The notes under the pieces are model-generated. The model saw nothing but the letters and a program-made list of their open reading frames with translations, was not told the origin of the DNA and ran no database searches. Shown here piece after piece: positions 33,031 through 43,803 of a stretch of 64,000 bases of DNA. Both the position numbers and the translations under genes were made by a program. The stretch covers positions 164,813 through 228,812 of the forward strand of contig NKYR01000056.1 of the NCBI GenBank assembly GCA_003184365.1, in the 5' to 3' direction. Position 1 is the stretch's first letter, and every line of letters begins with the position of its first letter. Source of the DNA: Evernia prunastri. Taxonomy: Eukaryota; Ascomycota; Lecanoromycetes; Lecanorales; Parmeliaceae.

Positions 33031-34743
33031 ATGAGTGAATTCCAGCATCAACACAAGCACCAAAATGTCAACACAAAATGCATGCCCCTCAATCTATTAG
33101 CCGCAAATCCCCTCAAAATACCATTAGTGAACATGCCGTTATCTGCGGCACACCAAGAACAGCAGTGTAACCTCTTTCAACTAGCCATGGCACGTACATG
33201 GTACGCCGGCCCTGCTACCGGGCGAAATATGCCACCTCCTAAGAATCGCAATGTTACCACGTTCAAAGAGGGCGAGCCACCTCCGTATGATACATTGCAC
33301 GACACCGCCGAGACAAACTACCCCGGTACCGCGGTTCCAGGTGGATTGACCAAAGTGCCTCAGTCGAACAAGGATATTTCTGCCTATCAGGCAAAGCTGC
33401 CACAACATTCTTCGAAGCCACGGGACCAACAAACGGTGGTTGCCTCAAAAGAGCAGAACACCTTCAAGCCAAGGGGAAAGATGGACAACCATGGTCCTTC
33501 CTCACCATCATCGCGTAGGGCACCGACAGCTCAAATGGTGCCCTTACCATCAAATGCGGCAGTCACCACCACACCAGCAGCAACATCCGCTCTGAAGACA
33601 TCGACAGCGTCTCTTCCCAGTTCAAGTCCAGGTCCAGTGGGCATATTACGTTCGCAAGCATTCTTACCCGCAACAGCTTCACCATCACTACCGCCATCAG
33701 CAATCCTGCCGTCTTCGCCAAAATGCCTATCGAAGCAATCCTTACCACAGAAGTCCGTATCAAAGGACCCCAGAATCACACTTGCGCCAGCACCGGCGAC
33801 TGCATCAGGCGCGTTCAAAGACGCTACTAGCGCAGCACACGTTCGAAACACGAGGTTCCTCTCTCCCGTAAGGCGACAGACAAATGGCGTCAGAAAGAGC
33901 CAACACGTCAGAACCTCCTCCCCACGCAACTCGCTGGGGATGCGAAAATCCGCATCTGACGAACAGCGCGAGCGCGGCCGGCCACGTACGCGGTCGAAGG
34001 AGCGGCTTCGTCGACAGAACGCACAAGACAAGCCTCCTATCCTGTCCAGCACGCCAGTTCCTGTATTCCAGGACGCCTCAAACGCCTTTACGCTCCAGCA
34101 GCAGCAGCAAGCCGTCATGTTTCACGCCAACGGCGACCCGCAACCCACAACCTGTGCAGAAGAGCCTCGCCTATGGCCCGGGCGGGGCGATTACGTTTCC
34201 ACGCTCCGACACTTCGACTCAAAGCCTGAACCAGTCCACTCAGAGCCTGTCAGAGCTTGTACCAATTCCGCTGCCCACAAGGACTCGCGCGACCCTCACG
34301 ATCACGGCGTCTGTGCCACCTGCCGCCAACGTGGCAGTCGTCATGCCAAAGCAACGAGGCCAGAGCTGTTCGCTACGGCCTGGTGGCCGCTTTGCAAGGC
34401 CTGCAGCGAGTACGAATTGCGCCATGAAGATCCGAAGAGAAAAGGCTGTTCATGCTGCAAGGGATGGCTCTGCTTTTCATGCCAAGTGCAGGAGTTGGAG
34501 CAACGCGACATGAAAAATTCTGTCGAGGCTGAGCTTAGGAGAACTTTTGTTGGGGAAGGGATGGATGGAGACGTCAAGACTGTGGCAATGGGATATGCAT
34601 GTCAATGTGGAGAGGAGATCGGGCCCAACACAACGTTGTTGAAATGCGTTGGCTGTCAAGGGTTGCAGGTTGGGAAGATGGATCCGCTAGAGGCAATGAC
34701 CCGAGAACGTGCTATGAGAAAGGCTGCGTTAGCATGGACGTGA
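33031..34743 (+). CDS. Unknown protein with disordered N-terminal part and cysteine-rich C-terminus
   Basis: Single-exon frame of 570 residues. The first about 390 residues are low-complexity Ser/Pro/Thr/Ala-rich with basic patches (SPRRRAPT-type and RERGRPRTRSKERLRRQN), so disordered and perhaps nuclear. The C-terminal about 150 residues contain many cysteines in CxxC-like pairs: CATC, CKAC, CSCC, CFSC, CQC and CVGC. The first is followed by two His, and the set is typical of a zinc-binding fold, with a helix ELEQRDMKNSVEAELRRTF between the middle and last pairs. Internal starts at 33187 (MARTWYAGP) are possible, as the first 50 residues are His/Gln/Asn-rich. I do not recognise the family. 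Antisense frames here follow the composition. Confidence 0.6.
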   Translation: MSEFQHQHKHQNVNTKCMPLNLLAANPLKIPLVNMPLSAAHQEQQCNLFQLAMARTWYAGPATGRNMPPPKNRNVTTFKEGEPPPYDTLHDTAETNYPGTAVPGGLTKVPQSNKDISAYQAKLPQHSSKPRDQQTVVASKEQNTFKPRGKMDNHGPSSPSSRRAPTAQMVPLPSNAAVTTTPAATSALKTSTASLPSSSPGPVGILRSQAFLPATASPSLPPSAILPSSPKCLSKQSLPQKSVSKDPRITLAPAPATASGAFKDATSAAHVRNTRFLSPVRRQTNGVRKSQHVRTSSPRNSLGMRKSASDEQRERGRPRTRSKERLRRQNAQDKPPILSSTPVPVFQDASNAFTLQQQQQAVMFHANGDPQPTTCAEEPRLWPGRGDYVSTLRHFDSKPEPVHSEPVRACTNSAAHKDSRDPHDHGVCATCRQRGSRHAKATRPELFATAWWPLCKACSEYELRHEDPKRKGCSCCKGWLCFSCQVQELEQRDMKNSVEAELRRTFVGEGMDGDVKTVAMGYACQCGEEIGPNTTLLKCVGCQGLQVGKMDPLEAMTRERAMRKAALAWT

Positions 34744-35056
34744 GCGCTTTTCGAGGATTTGGATACGATGAAAGAGGTTGGATTCAATTCGACGTGGAAG
34801 GTGATATGATATACGCAGGGTGCTGTGTCAAGGCTCTGGCTTGCTCAGCACAGCGAGTTTGGGGAGACTTCGCGTCTCTTCAGCATATGTTACTTCGTGG
34901 TACGCTCACTTCATGCAAAAGCATCGATTTAGATTAGTCTCCAAGTGAAAACCATCTTTTGATACAAGCACAATGAATCACAGGGCCATACACTAAAGTT
35001 TGCTCAACAGCAAGACCATTGGAATTCTATATGCACTAATACACACTGACTTGGCC
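34744..35056. other. Convergent intergenic region
   Basis: These 313 bases lie between the stop of the cysteine-rich gene and the stop of GPI1 on the other strand. I see nothing else in them. Confidence 0.5.
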
Positions 35057-37365
35057 TTACGGTCGACGGACTCGTCGAACGGATATGCCATTCGGCAATT
35101 TCGCAAAGCCATTGCTTCTGGCCGGAGACTGCTCTGTGAGCCGATTCCATGCTTCTAGGACGCCCGGACGCTGGGCTGGCAGCATGCTGTATTGGAGGCT
35201 GTAGAGGCTCTTTCTATGAATTGGCGGTAAGAATTGACCGGTGATCAGGCATAGAACAACGCTAGGTGAGAAATAGTGCTTGTGGATCCGGTGTCCGAGC
35301 TGGAAGTACTGATTGAACATGGCCCGCAAAGAGAGAGGGACAGACTGCACGGCTAATCAGCGCTCCGTTTCTTCATCCTTGGGAAGTAGCCTCACTTTAA
35401 GCATTATGTAGGATGTAGGAGGGGTATCATCTGGATCGTTAAAACGTGAAGAAACAGAAGGGGTATCTCGAAGTTCGAAACATATGCCACCTTGAGCGTG
35501 TTAGACTAGACGAGGACTGGAGGCGAAAGACTGACCAGGAAGACGCCTCGAATCCTTCACTCGAAGCATTAATGCAAAAAGAGGGAAATGATTAAGGCAG
35601 GCCAGTGAGGTGTCCAATGCCGCTTTGAGAAATATTATAGCCATCCTTGTGGACGTGAATGTAAGGTAAAAGACTGCCACCGTTGGCAGTAAGAAGAACA
35701 ACAAAGTGAACAGTATTGTTCCTAAAAGCAATTGGTCCAGATCGTAGTCGCATGAGTCAATTCGATTTCGCAGCACGTTGTGCTTTTTGCCCCTGAAAAG
35801 GTGGAAAAGAGACATTATGATGGTGAGCTGCCAATGGAATATGCGAGCTGAAGCGGTGTAGAAGCAGTAAATGTGTACAGTCAAAAGCGACAAAAGGTCC
35901 GAAAACATCGAGATGGGCATGGTAGCTCCAGCAAAACTCGAGAAGCCGATGAAATAGATGACGTGAGGCAACAAAGGTTGTAGCCCAATCACACATTCTG
36001 TGTGGATCAGCATTCGGGACGAAAGCAGCACAGGGGCCGAAATACCTTTCCAGAGGCCAATGACCCAGAGAAACAGATCACCAAGAAAGATGGCTAATTC
36101 AGTGTTGAGTTTTAGGCCTGCAGGCCAGTCCATGAGCCATAAGATCATATCTCTCAAACCTTCCACGGTCCATCCCATAAGCACAGTGTTGATTTGCCAA
36201 GCGACCCAAGCAGCGTTGTCGATAATATAGGAACCCAAAGCGATTCCAATGATAACGTCATTTGCCACAAGCCAGAGGCTGTTGAAGAAGCGAATGTAGT
36301 CCGGGTGCCTGTCTGTAATGCTTTCCCAGTCGTCCTTTCTTTTACGTAAAGTCAGATACTGCATTGGCCAATAGCAGAACTGCTGCAGTCGTATATCAAC
36401 CTGCTGCGCTGTGGCAGATATATCCTTCAACGCTGCTCTGTCAGGGCGAGGCCTCCACTCAAGCACACGTAGTATCACCTCTGCAATCGTTCGGTGGAAT
36501 AGGAGCGCCATCACAAAAGCCCTGGTTAGAAGAGGCCACACCCAGACGGTAACCACAAGCCACGCGACGTCGATGACATAGTCCCGGACAGTAGTGGCTG
36601 ATTCTACGACCTTCTCGCTCACACTCAAGCTTCTTTTCTGCCGCGTCCCTAGAAGGGATGAGTTTTTTACCAGCAGTTTTGCCAGCTCAGAGGAGCAATT
36701 GATCTGTGCCAAGATCGTCGGTAGCATGATCTCTTTTTGTGACGGCGTATGCCTGATCACGGTGTGCAATTGAAGCTTCTTAATCAATCGTGCTTTCTCG
36801 GTACTCTCAGTCTCATCATCCACGCCATTTTCCCCGGGCTTGACCGGCGCACCGTCACTTCCCGTAGTCTTGTCTCCTAGGACAAGCGAGATAGGGCTCA
36901 GGGACATATACTGCATTTGACGAGGAGATGGACGATCGAACATGATGACTTGGACACTGATATTGCAAACTCTTGGACAGAATACGCTCGGAAAGGGACT
37001 AGAGGCTTCGGTGTGTGCCAGAAGATGATTCGGGTCGAAGCTGCCAGTGGAAATGGTTGGATTCACATATCCTAAGACGTGCAACGAATTGTTCCCACAT
37101 AAATCATAGATCTGCCGTATAGGGTACGGGCTGTCTCGCAAAAGGGTGCCTACTCGAAGAGCGTTCTCAACCTTCCGCGCCTGAGCTGCGTTAGCGAGCC
37201 TCCAAACGAGTAGTGCTGCAGCGACCTCACCTCCACATCCTGTAGCATAGCCACTACAAAGATATCGAAAGGGGAGTTCCTCCATCCTATTATGGTCCCT
37301 TGGCTTTTGTTTCTGGGAATGTCTGACGGCCAGAAGATCCTAAGCAATCCATTTGGCTGGACCAT
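35057..37365 (-). CDS. GPI1: Gpi1 / PIG-Q, subunit of GPI-GlcNAc transferase
   Basis: Four exons, 37231-37365, 35536-37180, 35396-35490 and 35057-35344, give 720 residues with consistent phases. The start NGLLRIFWPSDIPRNKS is the usual fungal Gpi1 N-terminus. The Gpi1 domain is clear in LQQFCYWPMQYLTLRKRKDD and HPDYIRFFNSLWLVANDVIIG, followed by several membrane segments (residues about 350-600). The C-terminal block SLRAMFNQYFQLGHRIHKHYFSPSV..LITGQFLPPIHR..LYSLQYSMLP is conserved and recovered only after two short introns. In the ER membrane Gpi1 stabilises the complex (with Gpi3, Gpi2, Gpi15, Gpi19, Eri1) that adds GlcNAc to phosphatidylinositol, the first step of GPI-anchor synthesis. The next gene upstream on the same strand stops only 19 bases before this ATG. 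Confidence 0.94.
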
Positions 37366-37384
37366 AGTATCATTGTCGTTGGAC

Positions 37385-37782
37385 TCAGAACGAGCCTCGA
37401 CGCCTTAGCTGCTCGCGCGCGGAGATACCATCAATGGCAGAACGGGGATGCTTTAGATATGAGTCAGCGACGTTGACTACTGTTCCAAGACAATTCTGAA
37501 TACTCACGTCGTTTGTTTCACGTGCTGCGAGGCGTTCAATGGGCAGGATGAGAAGGAAGAAGAGGAATGAGAGAAGGGTGAATCCTCCAGCCGCTCGAGT
37601 CTATGAGATGTCAGCATGAGATAGGTGTAGCGAGAAGAACGATGAAGCTCTGGAGAACTTACCACGACACCGTGATCAGCTGCAAATATTGCTAATTCGT
37701 AAAGTCTTGTGACTAGATCCCAGCGTGCGGTGATGTAACCAGCAACAAAGATGCCAAGTGTGAGAATGGAGAAAGGGTGCAT
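37385..37782 (-). CDS. Small conserved two-helix membrane protein of unknown function
   Basis: Three exons, 37663-37782, 37508-37600 and 37385-37450, give 92 residues with phase 0 introns. It starts MHPFSILTLGIFVAGYITARWD, a first membrane helix, then LVTRLYELAIFAADHGVVTRAA, a second helix LLSFLFFLLILPIERLAARE, and a short basic tail EQLRRRGSF. I recognise this as a small protein conserved in many filamentous ascomycetes but know no function. Its stop codon (37385-37387) lies 19 bases from the GPI1 start on the same strand, which is unusually tight for fungal genes. The splicing model is supported by good GTAAGT and GTGAGT donors. Confidence 0.85.
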
Positions 37783-38035
37783 TAATCGGCTTCTACTATA
37801 CAGAGAATGAAAATGAAAATGACAGTGGAAATGGAAATGGACTGGAAATTATAGGCCTGGTCAACACATATAGCTAGAAAAAAATGCCCAAAGCGAAGTT
37901 GCTACATATCAAGCCTTTTGCATCGTCCTCCTCCAATGCCAAGACATACGAATTGTACCCCGAAATCACCCCTTGTCAAATCTAGGGTGACCGCCGCTCT
38001 ACGCTCGCGTGAAGGTCGCGCGATCCTAAATGATA
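37783..38035. other. Upstream region of the small membrane protein; boundary to transposon block
   Basis: About 250 bases of normal composition, including an imperfect GAAAATG/GGAAATG repeat near 37806-37846. They end where the AT-rich mutated block begins. Confidence 0.5.
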
Positions 38036-38562
38036 TTTTACCCATAAAACGTGGGGGAGTTACTGCCTAATACCTATCCTTATTAAAAAATTGAAAATTA
38101 TTTTAAATATTAATTCCTATATCTCGGGAAAGCGGCTCGTGGGTTCGTTAATATTAATTACGCGATAAGTTTAATAAGAGATTTATACGCGATTAATAAG
38201 TTCGTAGCTAGCTTATAGGGCGAGGCCGTGAGATAAAATAACGATAAAATCGAAAATTTTCCATTAATAACGTCGCTTTATTACGCCCCTTCTTTTACTT
38301 TATCTTTTAATATTCTCTTATAAATTCTTTTATATATTCTTTTCTATTACCCTTCGTTTTTATTTTACGATTCGATTTTTTTTCTCTCTTAAAGATATTT
38401 CTTAGGCTCTATAAATTACTTCCGCTTTATTTCTTATCTTTTAATTTAAATTTATCGTTTCGTATTATAATATTTTATTATATTATCTATCTCTATTTAA
38501 TATATAACGTCTTTTTCTTTATATCGATATTATTAAAATTATTAATATTACGAAGCTTTATT

Positions 38563-39237
38563 GATTGATTGATTGTTTTATACGCCTATGCTAGCTACTT
38601 GATGTAAGCTAATGAGGGTAACATTAACGCTGAACCAGCTTTACGGCTGGGCGTTGAAGAAACCTGAGGGCGAACCTCTGGACAAAAACTTCAACTAAAC
38701 AGTACGCTCTCCCTTCTGCTGTGCTCCTTAGGAGCCCTATTACACCACCGCACATCTCTCTACTTCTTTGCGCCGACTCTTCTATTCTCTGACTTTTGTA
38801 TCTCTGATCGCCCCCGCCTCTAGAGGCGGGTACGATCGCTTCTTCGTGCGCCCTTTTTGGGCTTAATGGTCTCCTCTACCCCGAGGGGTAGTCTTGACCG
38901 TTGGAGTTGTTCGCTGGCCAACTCGAAGCTGTTTAACCAGCCGGAGTTAACCATCCACCTTGCCGCTACCCGGATCCCTTTGGTCGTGGTCAGCATTGTC
39001 TGGAAGTCCCTGGTACCCGCCTCCGCAAGTAGCCGTGGTTTATCCTCCCGCGATCTCGGACAGAAGAGGAGGATATGCTTGACATCTTGTCTTCTCCATC
39101 CGCACCTGCAGTCGGGGTCGATACCTGGAACCCTTATCCTGTTGAGGAATGCGTTAAGCCCGATTTTGCCGCTTCTCATTTGGACAGCGACCGAGCTCTC
39201 AGCCTTCCTCAGCATCTTGTGGTGGTCGAACCTGCCG
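38563..39237 (-). mobile_element. 5'-truncated LINE (Tad1-like) 3' end with 14-base target duplication
   Basis: The segment is flanked by perfect direct repeats TACGAAGCTTTATT at 38549-38562 and 39238-39251. Read on the minus strand it holds the end of a LINE reverse-transcriptase protein (39215 to stop 38820): RSGKIGLNAFLNRIRV then the zinc-binding C-x-C..H....C (DCRCGWRRQDVKHILLFC), which follows the RNase H domain in such elements. It ends in CAAT-type repeats (38563-38577), a common LINE tail. A perfect 18-base palindrome, 38813-38830, covers the stop codon. Unlike its flanks it has normal composition, so it arrived after they were mutated. It is a dead copy, lacking reverse transcriptase. 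Confidence 0.88.
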
Positions 39238-39894
39238 TACGAAGCTTTATTATAATAATATTAACGTTAATATTAATACTAGTATTAATATTAATATTAA
39301 ATACTCTACGCGTCTACACGCTATAATTAATAATTATAATAATATCTTATCTTTTATATCGACGTTATTTCTACGCCTTTAACGATATCTACGTTCGAGA
39401 CGAATATCTCTCTTATAAAGATTACGCTAATTATAGTTATAATATTTCGCGTTATTACGAAATAATTTTTTCGATATTAAAGCGATATTAGCTAGGTAAT
39501 AAATACGAGATATTATTATTAAAAAAAGACGTAAAGACGTTTCGAATACGAAGCTCGTAATTACGAGCCTTTAGCTTAGCGAGTTCTTATTCTTATTTTA
39601 AGCGACGAATTTTAACTATAAATTTCTTTATATCTTTCGTTATAATAAAAATAAAGATTAATAATTATTATAAAGACTTCGTTTCGGCGAAAAGTTATTA
39701 ATTAACGTTACTTTTATTTAATAAATATTAATTAAATCATCTATAACGAACGAAATATAAAAACGAAAAAAAAAACTAAATAATATATCTTATTATTTTC
39801 GAGCCTTAATTCGTCTTTTATTTTTATAATAAATTATTCTTCTATTTTTTATTACTTATCGATTATTTTAAATATTAATAAAATTAATATTAAT

Positions 39895-40086
39895 TGTTAC
39901 GAACAACAAGGCAATGATCTGAAATCAATGAAATCAATGAATTCAATTGTGGTATAATAAGTTGTTGATTGAGAAGGCTATGGAGAAAGCTGCTTTTGTA
40001 GCCATATTTGCCAAGGCGCTATCCTCCGCTTCTTCGGCCTCTCCTGGAAGGAGCCTCTGCAGAAGGCTTCTGCAGTGACCGTAACA
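39895..40086. mobile_element. Solo LTR with 5-base target duplication
   Basis: A 192-base unit begins TGTTACG and ends CGTAACA, an inverted 7-base terminus with the TG..CA ends of LTRs. It is flanked by TTAAT on both sides (39890-39894 and 40087-40091). No internal element sequence is present, so it is a solo LTR left by recombination. Its composition is normal, in contrast to the mutated block around it. Confidence 0.85.
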
Positions 40087-40260
40087 TTAATATTTTAATA
40101 CGAGTCGCCTTTTAACTCTCTCTTTTATTTATAATCTTTTTTATTCTTTTTATTCTTCTCGATATAACGAAATTCGCCTTAATAATATCGTAATTAATTA
40201 ATTTTAATATTACTCTATTTAAATCTCCGTTCGACGTAATCTTATTATTAATAATCTGCG

Positions 40261-42329
40261 TCCTGGTGAAATGCCCGCTCTTTCCTGCTTCCGGGCCAAG
40301 CGCGGCCCTGTCGGGTTTAGCGTGGCCCTCTTCGGGCAAGGCGCCCGGCACCGCCCCATTGTCTCCATTAGCTTTCGACCCCCTGCTTAGACCGTGACTT
40401 TAATTTTTAGCTGCATAGTGAGTCGGTCCCCGCAGGGGGTCTGCACCAAAAACCCCCTGTTTCTTGTATTCTATTCTAAATATGCCAAGCCTACAGCGAA
40501 AATCGACTGCCCTAGTTAGAATACTGAAATTTATAGTAATATTCGGAAGATGGCCCAAGTTTGGCTATCGGGTCCGGGTCCGGATCCGAAAAGTCTTGGC
40601 ATGTTTAGGACTTTTGATCAACATGCTCCCCCCCTTTCTATCATTGATAATTCGATTTGAATGCCGTGTTTGGAGGGTCTCGGACGCTGAGAGATAGGAA
40701 ATCTAGCGCCGAGACCCGTTGCCGGAAAGAGGTAACCCGTTGGTTAGGTCATTTAGATAGGGAACGTAATAGGTCTGGTGTCAACTGTCCTCGAAGGTTA
40801 GTAAGGTATACAACGCGGGATATTGCCGTAGGTAGTTAGATTTTGTTACTAACGAATTCGCTATATAATTCTACGCGTCGTAGTATATATTTCTAAGTGG
40901 TTTTGATGAGAATTGATGGATCTGTGATTGATTCAAAAATTTGTTGACACGAAGCTCGTTTTGGATAAAAACGGGGTTTCTGGAGCAGGCGTCCTACAAC
41001 AAAAGTCCGCGAAGCGATCTAGACTTTTTTGAGCTTAGTTCCAGCGCTAACTTGTTAGCCTTTGGGACTAAGGTAGGACGCCGGCGCGAAGGAGGCAACC
41101 GCCCCACCCGCTGCTTTCTTCAAGGTATAAAGACCTACACCCCTCGCTGTTTTCCTACTTTCCCCTTCATCTTTCTTTCACATCTCCCTGTCGTCCATTC
41201 ACTCCTTCTCGTATTGCAAGGATCTGTGTTAACCCCCTCGGCTGCCTAGCTGGCTTCTGCCGACCATCGCCGATCGTTATGCTTTGACCTTTGCATGAGG
41301 CGTTTTGCTGATGACCTTTGCCTTCGGGAGCACTCTGCTGCACCTTTCACCCTTGTCATCTCCTGGTCTGCTCACTTTCGCCTACGGCTAGAACTATCGA
41401 TAAGAGCGAACCTCTCATTCGCTACCTCGTACCTTGTCGCCCGCACTGCAGCTCAGCTCCGCTTTCAACGAACGGAGATGATTCCTTTTTCGATCATGCT
41501 GGAGTGCCTCGCCGCTCGGATCTGCCGGTCTGGACCTTTCTGCCTCGGCCTTCCTGTGCCAGCCACTGTTTCACTACCGCTCAGCTGATCTGTGACGCTG
41601 CGACGACATTGGTGGGAAATTTCAGCTTGCGGCGAGCATTCTAGGGCGAAGCAATTGTCTGACCCGAAGTTTGCTGCCACACGACCAATGAAAGAAATGC
41701 CTCCCCACACGTCTGCCGGGCTGCGTGAACAGGGATCGCCCCTCGGCCGTGATTGGGTGACATGGTATCAAGGGGGCTGAGGTCCGGTATAAGGCACTTG
41801 AGGAGCACAAATAAATCAGATCGGCCACGGCCGTTTTACACAGCTCCCGTCTTCCTTTCTAGAATGCCCTTCGTCGCTGCTTTTCTGCTTCTTTCAGAAC
41901 ATGCTATCATTCTCAATTTTTGTCTCACTGATTGTAATATACACAACGCCTGGTGGCAACATTATCTCTGCAGAGGGAGACCTCTGCAGATAACGCGAAA
42001 CAGGCTCTTTACGGAGGGCTTGCGGGGCGTGATATACAATGGCAGCGACCGCGAGACAGGTCTCGAAGTGCATACATACGGCCCCAGAGACTTCATCCCT
42101 TCAATGGGCTCTGACCTTTGGCGGATCACCCTTCGGGGTGGGACAGCCGTACGTTCATAGGAGTGTGTTGAAGGACAGTGTCTGTATAGCCCGAGAGGAC
42201 GGACGCGCATGTCGGTACGTGGAGTGCAGGGCCCAGTGGCAGCTGGTACGCCTGAATACTACGTGCTTAAGGAGCAAACTGCGGTCGACCTGGGAGCCGA
42301 TGGAGTGGTGTCCGGAAGCTCACTTCATG
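40261..42329. other. Non-coding transposon-compartment sequence, unassigned
   Basis: About 2 kb of mixed composition: a GC-rich patch at 40260-40350, AT-richer parts around 40840-40940, and an inverted pair AGGCGTCCTAC / GTAGGACGCC at about 40988 and 41071. Short open frames (for example 41318-41644 and 41753-42160) have no recognisable protein features. It probably contains old transposon pieces, but I cannot name them. Confidence 0.4.
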
Positions 42330-43709
42330 AGGGAGTAAAGCCAGGATAGGGCCCTTGATAAGAAGGACATTCCGAACCTACGCGTCGACTGTAGCCGTTT
42401 AGCGTCTCACCGGAATGGGAACCCCCAAAAACGATTATTTGCAAAACTAAAGACGCAGCAAGAAATCTATCGGAACGGTCCACTGAGGAGGGTCACACCA
42501 TGTTTTACACTGACGGTAGCGGGATCAACAAAGAGATTGGAGCCGCATCGGTATCCTACACAATGGGATCACCGTGGCAAATATTCATTGGACCCGACAC
42601 CTGGTACACTGTTTATTCGGCTGAGTTGCATGGCATTATTCAGGCACTGACTGTTGCATCACTCAATCGACCGCATCCTACCGGCACGGTCATTATCAAC
42701 ACGGATAATCAATCATCCATCAGAGCCATTGGGGATCCAGGGAAGAGATCAGGCCAAATTTATGTGACACATGCAGTCAAAATGATCAATGCTCTCCGAG
42801 AACAAGGAATCTCCACCGAATTGCATTGGATACTAGCCCACGTCGGTATTCCAGGTAACGAAGGGGCTGACGTAGAGGCGAAAAAGGCTACCGGCTGGAG
42901 AACCAGACTGGTGCATGGCAAAATAGTGGAAAGAAACACCGACGAAACCGCCCCACCCTCCATTATTCAGTGCAGAATGATAGCAACGGTCAAAACAGCT
43001 ATCAGAAAACACGCCTATCAACCATGGGCCAAAGAGTGGGCCTCCGAAACACGCGGTAATGCTCTGAGAAGGATCCAGCCCACACCGTCTAACAGAACAA
43101 TGCGATTGCATGCTAGAATTAAACGCGCTAAGACATCGCTAATCACCCAAAATACGAACCGAAAAGATTGGTCTCAAGGCCTTCCTATTTGACAGGAGGG
43201 TATCAGACATCAACAATGACAAATGCGAATGCGGGCGGGCCAGGCAGACTGCTCGCCACCTGCTACACGAATGTAGGCTGTTTGCAAGGCAGAGGAGTAG
43301 GCTTTGGGCAGCGGATAGGAGGAAGGTGCATGGGGGGTTGATAACTCATGAGGATATGCTAACAACACCCCGCTACGCCTCCATGGCGGCGAATTTCATA
43401 TGGAATACGGGGCTCATTGGGCAATTTCGAGCCCTTGATGAAGAACAACAAGAAGGATTCGAGGGTGCATGATATCAAAGGCAGGACGCGGTCATGATGT
43501 GGGGGGCCCCGGCGCGGTAGGGTACCCCCCCACATGGATGCATGTAATATGGCAACAGGTGGATCTACATCGATTTGTATAGCCTCATTTTGTTGGGGCG
43601 ATGCGATTGGTCAGATCTATTGATAGATTGATTATGTAATCTCGCATAGTTGGCCCACTAAGCGTCTAACTGCAGGGTAGTATGAGTAAATCAATCAATC
43701 AATCAATCA
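42330..43709 (+). mobile_element. Truncated, decayed LINE (Tad1-like), RNase H to 3' end
   Basis: A continuous frame enters at about 42400 (SVSPEWEPPKTII), after a TAG at about 42398, and leads into an RNase H domain: FYTDGSGINKEIGAASV, YSAELHGIIQAL, IINTDNQSS and LHWILAHVGIPGNEGAD with its acidic residues intact. Near 43130-43140 the frame shifts by one base and continues as KIGLKAFLFDRRV and the zinc-binding KCECGRARQTARHLLHEC to a stop at about 43471. The 3' untranslated region has a strong hairpin and ends in ATCA repeats (43688-43709). Reverse transcriptase and the 5' part are missing. The tail type and zinc motif match the LINE fragment at 38563-39237, so both belong to the same family. 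Confidence 0.85.
43497..43535 (+). other. Strong hairpin in LINE 3' untranslated region
   Basis: ATGTGGGGGG (43497-43506) pairs perfectly with CCCCCCACAT (43526-43535) around a GC-rich loop. The hairpin lies about 150 bases before the repeat tail of the LINE and could be the structure its reverse transcriptase recognises (inference). Confidence 0.7.
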
Positions 43710-43789
43710 ACCCTGAGGCAACGGAAGTCTCGTGTGCGATGTTGATTTGAAACGTACAGAGTGACATGGGAACAACCTACAGCAATGAA
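43617..43789. repeat. Left copy of sequence duplicated across the assembly gap
   Basis: 173 bases, from CTATTGATAG to AGCAATGAA, that recur at 43804-43972. The only difference seen is one extra ATCA unit in this copy. Confidence 0.95.
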
Positions 43790-43803
43790 NNNNNNNNNNN
43801 NNN
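43790..43803. other. Assembly gap (14 N)
   Basis: Fourteen undetermined bases. The same sequence stands on both sides, so this is probably a failed join of overlapping contigs rather than missing DNA. Confidence 0.98.

Larger units (their letters stand above)
38036..40260. mobile_element. AT-rich RIP-mutated remnant of an old repeat, with two younger insertions
   Basis: Outside the two insertions (38563-39237 and 39895-40086) this block is almost free of CA and TG dinucleotides but keeps many CG, and is very rich in TA, AT and TT. This is the mark of repeat-induced point mutation, in which C of CpA becomes T. Nothing codes any more and the original element cannot be named. The block probably was one repeat, now split in three (about 38036-38562, 39238-39894 and 40087-40260) by the later insertions. 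Confidence 0.85.

Noticed and set aside
33531..34118. 195-residue antisense frame
   Set aside because: Shadow of the Ser/Pro-rich part of the gene at 33031-34743.
41295..42160. Several overlapping plus-strand frames of 97-135 residues
   Set aside because: No start context, no family motifs, and composition changes along the frames; left as unassigned sequence.
43681..43712. Regular ATCA repeats considered as a CRISPR-like array
   Set aside because: Four-base perfect repeats without spacers; this is the tail of a LINE in a eukaryotic genome.
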